From Methylomicrobium sp. wino1 (GTDB lineage Bacteria; Pseudomonadota; Gammaproteobacteria; Methylococcales; Methylomonadaceae): 64,000 nucleotides of DNA. The stretch spans positions 3,720,001 to 3,784,000 of the forward strand of contig NZ_CP024202.1 in NCBI RefSeq assembly GCF_003932755.1, written 5' to 3'. How positions within the stretch are numbered: the stretch's first letter is position 1; every line of letters begins with the position of its first letter. The notes under the pieces are model-generated. The model was not told the origin of the DNA and searched no databases. It worked only from the letters and a program-made list of their open reading frames with translations. Position numbers and translations under genes: made by a program. Of this stretch, positions 54,804-64,000 are shown piece after piece.

Positions 54804-56129
54804 ATGAAAGTTGACATCGTGAACCTTGAAATAGCGCTTAACTGGTTAAAATCCTTTATTGAAGATTGCCTATATTCACGCCTTAAAAAACCCTCGGAGA
54901 TTGAAATAAAATCGTTGAATTTATATAACAGTGAATCATGGTTGACCGAATTCATAGAAAAATACAACCCTAGCCTGGAAGAGTTTGTTGTACTGTTGCT
55001 CGCTATCGTTCCTCACCTCCAACCCCATTTCTTCAACAAATTAATTTCCGAGTTTCTTCCCGAAGGCGGTGATTTCCCCGAATTCGGCGGTGTCAAAGGC
55101 ACTAATCACCGAGGCATTTTATCCACCGGCGAAACCGCGCAATTCATACTGGCCGGGGACGATCTGGAAAAACGTCTCGATGTTCAAAAAATCTTCAGCG
55201 ACGACCATTGGTTTGCGAAACAAAAAATCCTGCGGCTCGACCCGGTACCCGAAGGCGAGCCGATCATGAGCGGGCGCTTGGTGCTGGACCCTGAAATCGT
55301 TGAATGGCTGACCCTCGGCACGATTAGCAAACCGCGCTTCAGCATCGACTTTCCGGCCGAATACATCGAAACTGAAATGGCTTGGGACGACTTGGTATTG
55401 CCGCCGTCGACCTTGAAACAAATACGTGAAATTGAACACTGGATCGAGCACAACGATACCTTACTGCAAGATTGGGGCATGAAGAAAAAGATCAAGCCGG
55501 GCTATCGGGCGTTATTCTACGGACCGCCCGGCACCGGCAAAACCTTGACCGCGACACTGCTCGGCAAGCAGACCGGCAAGGACGTGTTTCGCATCGACTT
55601 GTCGCGCGTCGTATCGAAATACATCGGCGAAACCGAAAAGAACCTGTCGCGCCTGTTCGACAAGGCCGAGAACAAAGATTGGATCTTATTTTTCGACGAA
55701 GCCGACGCATTGTTCGGCAAGCGCACCGACATACGAGACGCTCACGATAAATACGCCAATCAAGAAGTCGCTTATTTATTACAGCGGATCGAGAACTATA
55801 ACGGCTTAGTGATTCTGGCCTCAAACCAGCGAGCCAATATCGACGAGGCATTCGTGCGGCGCTTTCAGGCCATCATTCACTTTCCAATGCCGGGTGCGGA
55901 TGAGCGCTACGAAATCTGGCGCAAAACGATTCCCGAACAGCTCGAGGTTCATCTCGACATCGATTGGCGGCAGGTTGCGAACCGTTACGAACTATCGGGT
56001 GCAAGTATATTAAACGTCACGCACTATTGCGCGGTTGAAATCATAGCGGCGCAAAGCGTTAGGCTTGACTTAAAAAGGCTAGAAACCGCGATTCAACGCG
56101 AATTTATTAAAGAAGGCAGGGTCGTTTAG
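54804..56129 (+). CDS. AAA+ ATPase, Afp15/Pvc15-like
   Basis: Protein of 441 aa. Walker A GPPGTGKT is at residues 240-247, Walker B ILFFDEADALFGKR near 293-306, and the arginine finger region RANIDEAFVRRF about 350. The N-terminal 150 residues are the eCIS-specific part (FVVLLLAIVPHLQPHFFNKL). Afp15-type ATPases are required for particle assembly or stability and are diagnostic of eCIS compared with phages and T6SS. It is separated from the main operon by 500 bases of repeats but is on the same strand, with a hairpin terminator about 100 bases after it. Confidence 0.93.
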   Translation: MKVDIVNLEIALNWLKSFIEDCLYSRLKKPSEIEIKSLNLYNSESWLTEFIEKYNPSLEEFVVLLLAIVPHLQPHFFNKLISEFLPEGGDFPEFGGVKGTNHRGILSTGETAQFILAGDDLEKRLDVQKIFSDDHWFAKQKILRLDPVPEGEPIMSGRLVLDPEIVEWLTLGTISKPRFSIDFPAEYIETEMAWDDLVLPPSTLKQIREIEHWIEHNDTLLQDWGMKKKIKPGYRALFYGPPGTGKTLTATLLGKQTGKDVFRIDLSRVVSKYIGETEKNLSRLFDKAENKDWILFFDEADALFGKRTDIRDAHDKYANQEVAYLLQRIENYNGLVILASNQRANIDEAFVRRFQAIIHFPMPGADERYEIWRKTIPEQLEVHLDIDWRQVANRYELSGASILNVTHYCAVEIIAAQSVRLDLKRLETAIQREFIKEGRVV

Positions 56130-56221
56130 ATTTTGTGCGCTTCTCCTCAAGTGATAGAGATTAAAATCACAAAAAAGCTGCTTTTTGAGAGCCAAGTCAA
56201 AGCATGAAGGGGCTAAAACAC

Positions 56222-56248
56222 CTTCACCAGATTGGTGAAGCTCTTTTT
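56222..56248 (+). terminator. Rho-independent terminator after the eCIS cluster
   Basis: CTTCACCA (56222-56229), loop GAT, TGGTGAAG (56233-56240), then CTCTTTTT. A perfect 8-base stem with T-run, 93 bases after the ATPase stop, marks the right end of the cluster. The remainder of the gap to 56349 has nothing recognisable. Confidence 0.8.
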
Positions 56249-56349
56249 AGGATAAAGCATCCCATCCACGCTGATTCGACCGGGCCGGGCTTGTCCAACA
56301 GACGGATCAGATTTTAGTTCTCGTTGCTCACAAAATCTAACCTTATTCG

Positions 56350-57072
56350 TTAGGCCGAAATCTGACTCATGTCCTTAGCACCAATACGGCCATAAATGTA
56401 AATCAAAGGCCGCTCTTCAGTGCCATTAATACGTTCAATTACAGCAGTAATGGTATTGTCCCGTAACCAACGTATAAAAGCTGGACCCTGGACTTTATTA
56501 ACGTAGCCGATCTTGTTGCCCATGGCTTCAATTCTGACTGCCTGATGATCATGGTCATTTTCCGGTTCAGCAATAAGATCAACAGTCATTCCAACCGAAA
56601 TGTCTTTTAAAGCGATTGATCTTTGATAACGAAAGCCTGCTACTTCAATATAAAACTCATAGGGTGCGGTGATGCCATCAAACGGATTTATTAACGAAAA
56701 GCCGTCGTTAGGCAATTTTGAGCCTGTATGACCTAGCAATGCAAAGTCAGAAATATCCACTTCGGGCGACAACCTCCATTGCTTGAGATATTTATTAAAA
56801 TCTCCCCGTTTTCTAGGTGGCACACGACGCAAAAACGTCTCTAACACACTTTCGTTGTATTCTTGATTAAGTTTGCGAAAAGCCGGATAGCAAACAAATC
56901 CTTCGGCACGGGCATCAGCAAAATCCTTGGTATTAATCAAGTAGCGAAACGTATAATGCTTGCCCTCCAAGCGTATTTCACCGACAACAAATCTTTTACG
57001 AGACTTGCCTTCCGGCGATTGCCAAACCAACAGTAAGCGATTTGGCTGAGGAACATAACTTATAAGATTCAT
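56350..57072 (-). CDS. HIRAN-domain protein, HipA-like partner
   Basis: Protein of 240 aa. The C-terminal 90 residues are a HIRAN domain: FYIEVAGFRYQRSIALKDISVGMTVDLIAEPENDHDHQAVRIEA and GNKIGYVNKVQGPAFIRWL. HIRAN binds single-stranded DNA ends in eukaryotic remodelers and accompanies nucleases and kinases in bacteria. The first 140 residues (LISYVPQPNRLLLVWQSPEGKSRKRFVVGEI) look like the N-terminal HipA-associated domain. It lies 5 bases after the HipA-like gene and was likely its co-transcribed partner. Confidence 0.8.
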   Translation of the reverse strand: MNLISYVPQPNRLLLVWQSPEGKSRKRFVVGEIRLEGKHYTFRYLINTKDFADARAEGFVCYPAFRKLNQEYNESVLETFLRRVPPRKRGDFNKYLKQWRLSPEVDISDFALLGHTGSKLPNDGFSLINPFDGITAPYEFYIEVAGFRYQRSIALKDISVGMTVDLIAEPENDHDHQAVRIEAMGNKIGYVNKVQGPAFIRWLRDNTITAVIERINGTEERPLIYIYGRIGAKDMSQISA

Positions 57073-57077
57073 AACCG

Positions 57078-57613
57078 TTAGCTGAATTTTTGTTTAATGG
57101 CGTCGTATCTGGATGTAACTAAATGGCAAATAAAATCAGCACGCTTTTGGGTTAACGGGACCGGAACTGAGTATTTTCTGCAATTGTCCATGACCGAGCG
57201 TAATTGATCAGGTTGAAATAAAGCCAATTTTTCTTTAACCCGATCATTCAAATTTGGGAATTTTATTGTTAATCGATGCAGTAAGTCTACATGCTGGCAT
57301 CGTCTTTCATCTTTTAACTGCCAACGAAGGTGATGCCTCCCTTTTCTGATATAGGATTTCATCTTATCCGACTGGTAGAAATCATCAATTTTCGATTCCA
57401 AAATTTCATATCCCAGACTGGTGCCATTATCAAAAACAGGTGACATTCGGACATGCCTCGCCTTTTCTTGGTTCCAAAGTAACACCCAGTTATCTTGATG
57501 ACGATCAGTGTTACCAATTAAAGCATCAAAAAACAGCATGTCGCACCAACAGACTAGCCAATCCGATTCAAAAATATTGCCTTCAACAATAGCTAGAAAG
57601 TAAATATTCAGTC
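57078..57613 (-). pseudogene. HipA-like kinase, N-terminus removed by a dispersed repeat
   Basis: The kinase C-terminal half is present: FFDALIGNTDRHQDNWVLLW (catalytic Asp and Asn) and SPVFDNGTSLG (metal-binding Asp). The first ATG in this frame (57539) is inside the catalytic domain; homologous reading continues upstream through IVEGNIFESDWLVCWCDM until about 57613, where the 57611-57695 repeat begins. The N-terminal lobe and ATP-binding lysine are missing, so the kinase is dead although its HIRAN partner is intact. Confidence 0.72.
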
Positions 57614-57695
57614 CCCCTCTTTGAAAAAGACGACTGTATGGATGCAGGAGTTAGAACTACGCAGGAGCAGTTGCCAAGGGGTTAGGGGAGATTAT
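57611..57695. repeat. Dispersed repeat, copy 1 (cuts hipA, abuts hsdM 3' end)
   Basis: An 85-base sequence starting TCCCCCTCTTTGAAAAAGAC, including CGACTGTATGGATGCAGGAG and ending near GGGGTTAGGGGAGATT. An inverted copy with the same order lies at 63238-63325. The two copies bracket the hsdM-hsdS-DUF559 block. Confidence 0.7.
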
Positions 57696-59171
<1,476 letters not shown>

Positions 59172-59294
59172 ATAAAGTGACTCATTTTGGTGTAAACTTT
59201 AGCTTCTTCCGGTTGCAATGAAATAAAAAATATTAAATATTTCAACAATATATGCACATGCAGTTGTTTGTTGCGCAGTTTAGTTGAAATAAAA

Positions 59295-60704
59295 TCAAGC
59301 CCAGTTCGGAATATATCGGGCGTATTTCCGAGACTCCGGAGCGCCTGGGTCAATTTTGATGAGTCCCTGTTCAACAGCGAGTGAAATAATCTGCGAAACA
59401 CTATTTCCACTTCGCTCTGATAACCCAAACCTTTCCCTTAAAGATTGATTAGTCATTTTTTTTCTCAACACCCATTGCAAAACACAGTGTTGATAACAAG
59501 CACGTACTCGATCCGTTCTATCCATTGCTTTAAATTCTCTCGGCCCATAAATAACCGCAACAGTACGCTGATGCTCGGTTAGAAAATCGGGGGCTGGTAG
59601 CTGGAGTAATTCGGCTGTTTCAATTACGCGATCGATACCACTGCTTTTTTCTTCGCAAATTCCAAACCGACGCATAAGATCAGCTAATTTTTCATTACGA
59701 GATTGATAGCCATCAATAAATCGTTCAACGGGAACCACAGGGTTGCCAGGATTTGAAATTTCAACTCTGTCGGCATAAATTTCGACAACCGGAGATACGC
59801 CGGAAATACTAAAATCCTGGTGAATTAAAGCATTTGCCAGTAACTCACGAATAACAACCTCAGGAACCAATTTAACTTCTTTACGAAGTGCATCCTCAAT
59901 CACTTCATTCTGGGGCAACTTACCCATGACATACTGTACTAAACCCTGAAAACCAACCGCATAACCTCTTTCACCGGTTAAGTCTGACAGGGTGTTCAAT
60001 TTTGAATTTCCGGAATAAACAACCACTCGGGCAGCTTTACGTTGAACAGATTCAAATTTGCGAAGGCTCTTTGCCAGTAAGAGCGCGCCGATATTCAGTA
60101 CGGCATAACCATCATCAAAATGTTCAATCAACTTTTCTGATTTAAGCCGCTCAAGTACACCTTTTTGCTCAGTTGGATAAGGTAACCCCAATAGATCAAA
60201 AAAGGTTTGGGTATCCAGAAGTTGAACCACATCCTGACCATCCAAACTTTTAACAGCAATTGCTTCAAGCCAGCTTGGTTGTCCTTCAGCGAAAATCTTT
60301 CGTAGTTGATCTTCACTCATTGGAACCAGTTCTTCTCCAGAACGCATGAGATACGAACCTTCAAAATGATAGGCTGTTCCTCTAGGACGCGGTGGAATAT
60401 GAAAAACCACAACACGACCATCAGCATGTTGCACTTCCTCTGCATCAACACGGAAGCCGACTGCCTGAAAAATTTTTGATGCAATCGTTACAAGATCAGG
60501 AAAGGCATTTGAGCCAACGATTGTGCGAGGCAATTTGTCACTGATTCCCAACACTAAATGACCGCCACCTTCATTGGCTAAAGCCACACAGTATTTGAAT
60601 AGCTTCTTGCTATCAAATTGATTTTTGGCTTCCTTAAACTCCAGGTTTTGTGTTTCGGAACGTACCGTTCGCCATAAATCAATTTGCTCAGGTGTAATGC
60701 TCAT
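59295..60704 (-). CDS. AlbA_2/Schlafen-type ATP-binding transcriptional regulator-like protein
   Basis: Protein of 469 aa. The N-terminal AlbA_2 (divergent AAA-4) domain has ETQNLEFKEAKNQFDSKKLFKYCVALANEGGGHLVLGI (about 16-53). A GHKL-type ATPase part follows with IRELLANALIHQDFS and the winged-helix C-terminus (LRERFGLSERSGNSVSQIISLAVEQGLIK). Such proteins often sit inside type I restriction operons and other defence islands; their role is unclear. It lies between hsdS and hsdM and appears intact. Confidence 0.85.
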   Translation of the reverse strand: MSITPEQIDLWRTVRSETQNLEFKEAKNQFDSKKLFKYCVALANEGGGHLVLGISDKLPRTIVGSNAFPDLVTIASKIFQAVGFRVDAEEVQHADGRVVVFHIPPRPRGTAYHFEGSYLMRSGEELVPMSEDQLRKIFAEGQPSWLEAIAVKSLDGQDVVQLLDTQTFFDLLGLPYPTEQKGVLERLKSEKLIEHFDDGYAVLNIGALLLAKSLRKFESVQRKAARVVVYSGNSKLNTLSDLTGERGYAVGFQGLVQYVMGKLPQNEVIEDALRKEVKLVPEVVIRELLANALIHQDFSISGVSPVVEIYADRVEISNPGNPVVPVERFIDGYQSRNEKLADLMRRFGICEEKSSGIDRVIETAELLQLPAPDFLTEHQRTVAVIYGPREFKAMDRTDRVRACYQHCVLQWVLRKKMTNQSLRERFGLSERSGNSVSQIISLAVEQGLIKIDPGAPESRKYARYIPNWA

Positions 60705-60790
60705 AACTTTGATACTTTATAGCATGACATGCGCTAACGTCATGTTTGAAGACAATATAAAATAGATTTTTAATACAAGTGAATCGAGAT

Positions 60791-62395
60791 TCATACGACT
60801 ATTTTCCTTTTTGTACGTTTACTAGGTTTAGTTTGCGATTGAGCCGCCTTTTCCGCTTTGATGCGTTCCAGCAATACGCTGGCTGGCTCGTTGTTGGGGT
60901 CTTGCGGCACCAATTGGCCGGAGAAGGCTTTTTTCAGGATAGACTGGCGTAAGGCTTCGGCTTGTTGCAGGGCGGTGGTGATGGTTTGCTCGAGTTGGTC
61001 GATTTCGGAAAGTTTAGAATCGATTTCGTCTATGATTTTGCACTGTTCAGTAAAGGAGCTAATGGGTACTGGCCAGTTTCTTAGCTCTGTAAGTCCAATG
61101 AATGGCTGAGCACCTCCCTTTGAGATAGCCAAAACTAAATCCACTCCCATCTTTGATTGGTAGTAGTAGCAAAGATATTTATTTGATTGAAACTCGTGGA
61201 AGAACTTGAAGAGTCCAACATTTTTAATGCTAAAAATTAAGTCTGTATCAACGATGCAGCATTGTCCTCGGCCATGCCCAATCATCGAGATTATTACATC
61301 TCCTTTTTGAACATTAGATCTTTTAAAAAAAATGAGATGATCTTCTTCTGAAATGAAGGAAACATCATCGAGTACCAGTTTCCCGTTACGAATGTTTTTC
61401 TGGGTAACGAACGGGATTCCATCTTGAATATATTTGGGCGTGTAGTGAGTGCCATCTTTTACCTCAAAGAGATAATTCTCGTTTTTCTCCCATCTCCATT
61501 CCTTTGGCAATTCCGGCAACTCAGCCAATTCCTCAGCCGTCAGCGGCGGCAAGGTTTTCGGTGCTTTGGGTTTGGAAATCCCCCCTAACCCCCCTTTTTC
61601 AAAGGGGGGGACGGTTGTGGGGTCAGCGCCGGCGTGTTGATTGGCAGCCAGCTCCCCCCTTTGCAAAAGGGGGGCTGGGGGGGATTTAGACTGAGCCTCC
61701 CAGTCTTTGAGTCGTTGCTGATAGCGCTGCTGGCGCTCGGTTTGGATGCGATGCAGCAAGGCGTCGGCGTTTTCCAACTTATCGGGATTTTCCACCCGCC
61801 ATTGCTCGGTGAGTTTGCCGGAAAAGGCGTGTTTCAACAACGCCTGCCGGTAGATTTTCAGTTGCTCGCGAGCGGTTTTAAAGCTTTCGATGCCTTTGTC
61901 CAGTTCGGAAAACAACGCCTCGATTTTGGCGACGATGCGGTGTTGTTCGTTGGTTGGAGGAATGAGAATTTCAAATTCACCAATTTGCTCGAAATTCACG
62001 CGAGGTCTGTCACCTTCATTTATATGACTTGCAAAGCTAACAAAATCGGCTGCATTCAGACGGAATTTGAGAAATTTCGCGATAATAATTCCCGTATCTG
62101 GAAAAACAATAAATTCAGCTGACGCTAACCCATCAAAACCTGGTTGTGCAACTTTATTAAGATACGGCCTTAAACGTCCATAAAGCACATCGCCCGCATA
62201 GAATCTTGCCGCGCTGCTTTTCATGCTTCCTGTAGAAACACTGCCCAATATTCTGGTCGTTTGCGCTTCAATATGATCCATTCCTAAAAACGGAAAGTCT
62301 GGATAATCGGAAGGTGACGCTTTTTCACCACGAGGTTCAGTTACATTCACAAGTTTGGATTTAATCCAACCATTTGGTAAATCAAGATCATCCAT
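60791..62395 (-). CDS. hsdS: HsdS, type I restriction-modification specificity subunit, with repeat-derived insert
   Basis: Protein of 534 aa. The first target-recognition domain spans about 1-160 (MDDLDLPNGWIKSKLVNVTEPRG) and ends in the conserved helix (EQHRIVAKIEALFSELDKGI). The second covers about 300-470, with LPKEWRWEKNENYLFEVKDG and the closing helix KIIDEIDSKLSEIDQLEQTI. Between them, about residues 237-274, the peptides SPPAPLLQRG and TTVPPFEKGGLGGISKP are translations of two palindromic repeats inserted in frame, so the spacer is longer than usual. The start ATG overlaps an upstream TAA as TAATG. Confidence 0.88.
   Translation of the reverse strand: MDDLDLPNGWIKSKLVNVTEPRGEKASPSDYPDFPFLGMDHIEAQTTRILGSVSTGSMKSSAARFYAGDVLYGRLRPYLNKVAQPGFDGLASAEFIVFPDTGIIIAKFLKFRLNAADFVSFASHINEGDRPRVNFEQIGEFEILIPPTNEQHRIVAKIEALFSELDKGIESFKTAREQLKIYRQALLKHAFSGKLTEQWRVENPDKLENADALLHRIQTERQQRYQQRLKDWEAQSKSPPAPLLQRGELAANQHAGADPTTVPPFEKGGLGGISKPKAPKTLPPLTAEELAELPELPKEWRWEKNENYLFEVKDGTHYTPKYIQDGIPFVTQKNIRNGKLVLDDVSFISEEDHLIFFKRSNVQKGDVIISMIGHGRGQCCIVDTDLIFSIKNVGLFKFFHEFQSNKYLCYYYQSKMGVDLVLAISKGGAQPFIGLTELRNWPVPISSFTEQCKIIDEIDSKLSEIDQLEQTITTALQQAEALRQSILKKAFSGQLVPQDPNNEPASVLLERIKAEKAAQSQTKPSKRTKRKIVV
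61575..61690. repeat. Two CCCCCTTT...AAAGGGGG palindromes inside hsdS
   Basis: AATCCCCCCTAACCCCCC with CTTTTTCAAAGGGGGG at about 61575-61610 and the related CTCCCCCCTTTGCAAAAGGG with a G-run at about 61650-61690. They translate in frame in hsdS. Further copies lie at about 62478-62513, 62708-62745 and 62790-62825, so at least five copies are in 1.3 kb. Confidence 0.8.
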
Positions 62396-62460
62396 TACTC
62401 AGTCGATACCTCATTCAATTCATCCAACACAGCATCCGCCATTCCGCAATTCGAAGTGCA
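62395..62460 (-). pseudogene. 3'-tail fragment directly before hsdS (hsdR-like end)
   Basis: The frame before hsdS reads CGMADAVLDELNEVSTE and ends in TAA that overlaps the hsdS ATG. It shares VLDELNEV with the true end of hsdR (MDTVLDELNEVLAA, 63333). A near-copy lies at 62625-62690. It is a leftover of a previous upstream gene. Confidence 0.55.
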
Positions 62461-62477
62461 ATGGTACTTTATCTGAA

Positions 62478-62825
62478 AAATCCCCCTCAATCCCCCTTTT
62501 TCAAAGGGGGAGGTTTGGTTTTGGCGGGGTGTTGCCAATGATGCCAGGCAATTCCCCTGGCTATCAAAAAGCAACCTCTCCGAGTGTTTTTGAAGACCAG
62601 TTTGTTGCTAACGGATAATTCATTTTATGTAGCCAACGCCTCATTCAATTCATCCAACACAGCATCCGCCATTCCGTAATTCGAAGCGCAATAGTACTTT
62701 ATTTGAAAAATCCCCCTCAATCCCCCTTTTTCAAAGGGGGAAGTTTTGCGGTGGTTCTATTGGCTGCGTAGTATAACGTGCCGCCGGGCTATTCCCCCCT
62801 TTGCAAAAGGGGGGTTAGGGGGGAT
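62478..62825. repeat. Three further CCCCC/GGGGG palindromes
   Basis: Copies at about 62478-62513 and 62708-62745 (both TCCCCCTCAATCCCCC then CTTTTTCAAAGGGGG) and about 62790-62825 (CCCCCCTTTGCAAAAGGGGG followed by TTAGGGGGGATTT). The last overlaps the 3' end of the DUF559 gene and encodes its last residues (ANPP). The first two sit inside duplicated segments of about 105 bases each (62410-62515 and 62640-62746), which are nearly identical. Confidence 0.75.
62564..62690 (-). pseudogene. Remnant of an older hsdS 5' end plus hsdR-like tail
   Basis: A tail frame reading YGMADAVLDELNEALAT stops at 62625; one base later ATG opens MNYPLATNWSSKTLGEVAF (62623-62564) and stops. W-x4-L-x2-V after a short leader is how HsdS proteins begin. 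This is a second copy of the junction found at 62395-62460, but the hsdS part is lost after 19 codons. Confidence 0.5.
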
Positions 62826-63186
62826 TTGCTATTCGTGCTTCGACCGCCTTTGCAATCACTTGTAATACCGAGTCGGTTTCCATCAACACTTGCCGGTTAT
62901 CGAAACGCAGCACCAGCAAGCCAAGCCGCGCCAAGGCGGCATCCCGGTTGTCGTCCTTGATTTTATGCTCGGTCTCGAAATGCTGGCTGCCGTCGATTTC
63001 GATAACCAGCTTGGCGGCGGGGCAATAAAAATCGACGATAAACGATAGCAAGGGTTTTTGCCGATAGAACTGTACACCATGTATCTGCTTGCGCCGTACC
63101 AAATACCAAAGCCGTTGTTCGGCATCTGTCATTTTGCTTCTGAGCAAGCGGGACGGTTGTCTTAAATCTTTACGATAATTTTCCAA
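62815..63186 (-). CDS. DUF559 putative endonuclease-like protein
   Basis: Protein of 123 aa from the TTG at 63186, chosen because GAGAGG lies 6 bases before it; the ATG at 63300 lies in the dispersed repeat and its extra 38 residues look unrelated, while the internal ATG (63132) gives MTDAEQRLWYLVRRKQIHG. The DUF559 core MTDAEQRLWYLVRRKQIHGVQFYRQKPLLSFIVDFYCPAAKLVIEIDGSQHFE is complete and has the Asp/Glu residues of a Vsr-like restriction-endonuclease fold. Such genes are common near restriction systems but have no proven function. The 3' end is formed by a palindromic repeat. Confidence 0.85.
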   Translation of the reverse strand: MENYRKDLRQPSRLLRSKMTDAEQRLWYLVRRKQIHGVQFYRQKPLLSFIVDFYCPAAKLVIEIDGSQHFETEHKIKDDNRDAALARLGLLVLRFDNRQVLMETDSVLQVIAKAVEARIANPP

Positions 63187-63237
63187 TAGGCACCTCTCAC
63201 TAACTTCCTTTGAATAAGGGAATTGATGGGGATTTAA

Positions 63238-63325
63238 TTCGAAAAATTTCCCCCAATCCCTCGGAAACTGCGCCTGCGTTGCTCTACCTCCTGCATCCAT
63301 GCAGTCGTCTTTTTCAAAGAGGGGA
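63238..63325. repeat. Dispersed repeat, copy 2 (inverted)
   Basis: Inverse of the 57611-57695 repeat: its complement runs TCCCCTCTTTGAAAAAGACG, ACTGCATGGATGCAGGAG, then GGGGGAAATT. It lies between the hsdR 3' end and the DUF559 gene and supplies a spurious upstream ATG (63300) to the latter. Confidence 0.7.
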
Positions 63326-63332
63326 GTAAAAA

Positions 63333-64000
63333 TTAAGCAGCCAACACCTCATTCAACTCATCCAACACCGTATCCATCTCCGCCCCAAACAACTGATACA
63401 TCTTGCCCAAGCCGCCTTTGCCATCGAAGGGCGCCAATTCCAGGTCGTCACGGTCAATATGGTAGGAGTTGGCGATATGGTCGCGGATCATTTGCAGCCA
63501 AGCCATTTGTTCTTCAGTGAATTTGTCCGGGTTACCGGCATGATGCCGCATGATCCAGGTTTGGAAGTTGCGGCGCACGGTGCTGTCAAAATCGCTGAGT
63601 TGCTGATCGATACCGCAAACGCGGCGAATCAAGCCAATTAAGGCGGTCAGTTCGCTGACCGGCTGCTTGCCCTGATAACTGTCCAGTTGGCTGTAGGCTT
63701 GCCAGACGTGCAACGGGGCCAATTTAGGTTTGTCGGCTTTCAGCATATCCAGGATTTAATGAATCATCGCGTAGGTGATTTCTCGGCGGCGCTGCGGCTG
63801 GTCGTAAAAAATGCTGAGTGCTTCGATTTGGTCTTTATGGCTGGTCAAAGTGTCGGCAAATTCCTGCACCAGATTTTCGGCATTGACTTGGACATCGGCA
63901 GACCAGTCGGCAAACTTGAGTTCGTCCAAATTGATGTGATCGATGATTTGTTCTTTGTCGCGGCGGATGCTGTCCAGCAGGTTAATCAATTCGTCGTTCA
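63333..64000 (-). pseudogene. hsdR: HsdR, type I restriction endonuclease C-terminal part, nonsense-interrupted
   Basis: The gene enters from the right edge. The visible part is the C-terminal EcoEI-type domain: DQPQRRREITYAMIH, LHVWQAYSQLDSYQGKQP, and NPDKFTEEQMAWLQMIRDHIANSYHIDRDDLELAPFDGKGGLGKMYQLFG, ending VLDELNEVLAA at 63333. After MIH at 63756 a TAA replaces the expected Glu codon (GAA), and the same frame continues with ILDMLKADKPKLAPLHVWQ. As written, the last 141 residues are not translated. The rest of the gene is outside the window. Confidence 0.82.

Noticed and set aside
61575-62825. Short repeats considered as a CRISPR array
   Set aside because: The repeats are G/C-run palindromes at irregular spacing without unique spacers of constant length.

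Overview
The window looks like a gammaproteobacterial chromosome. The prkA(yeaG)-yeaH-spoVR(ycgB) operon, the YoeB/YefM, HicA and VapC modules and a sigma-54 regulator fit this. A probable PPi-type PEP carboxykinase and many short palindromic repeats suggest a methanotroph-like lineage (Methylococcales), but that is an inference: no methane-oxidation gene lies in the window. No rRNA, tRNA or CRISPR array was seen.

Region 1 (1-17.8 kb) is mostly core genes: the 5' end of egtD and complete egtB (ergothioneine), a SEC-C/UPF0149 protein, a putative PPi-PEPCK, a cyclic-nucleotide-binding protein, DUF2905, a membrane-anchored lytic transglycosylase, a sigma-54 activator with a degenerate receiver, a pirin, and the PrkA/YeaH/SpoVR stress operon. 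Several MITE-like inverted repeats sit between them.

Region 2 (18-30 kb) is accessory and strongly decayed. It holds YefM-YoeB with an operator palindrome, a Tn3-family remnant (broken resolvase, phd-vapC, truncated tnpA), an attC-like site and an ECF42 regulon. In the ECF42 regulon, three near-identical promoters (TGTCGA-N17-CGACTA) precede the DUF1428, DGPF/YCII and SRPBCC genes. Next comes a graveyard of fragments: PhnB-like VOC, DNA methyltransferase, VapC, WGR protein, integrase and HicA.

Region 3 (29.9-56.2 kb) is a complete extracellular contractile injection system (eCIS; Afp/PVC/AlgoCIS relatives). It encodes a cap protein, an unknown 335-aa protein, one large sheath, two tube proteins, DUF5908, LysM hub, VgrG-like spike, PAAR tip, gp25, baseplate J, an Afp12-like wedge, a 1262-aa protein with Ig/PKD-like C-terminus, a short tape measure, a DUF4157 effector and the AAA+ ATPase. 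Genes overlap or nearly touch over about 24 kb. A good sigma-54 -24/-12 element and two perfect TGTAACA-N6-TGTTACA palindromes lie upstream, and a near-copy of one half lies just after the sigma-54 activator gene at 9.5-10.9 kb. This suggests that the activator switches on the injection system.

Region 4 (56.3-64 kb) is a type I restriction-modification island on the minus strand with HIRAN/HipA-like, AlbA-type and DUF559 genes. hsdR carries a nonsense codon, hsdM two frameshifts, hipA is truncated by a dispersed repeat, and hsdS has palindromic repeats inserted in frame. Remnants of an older hsdS and of hsdR-like 3' tails suggest serial cassette exchange.
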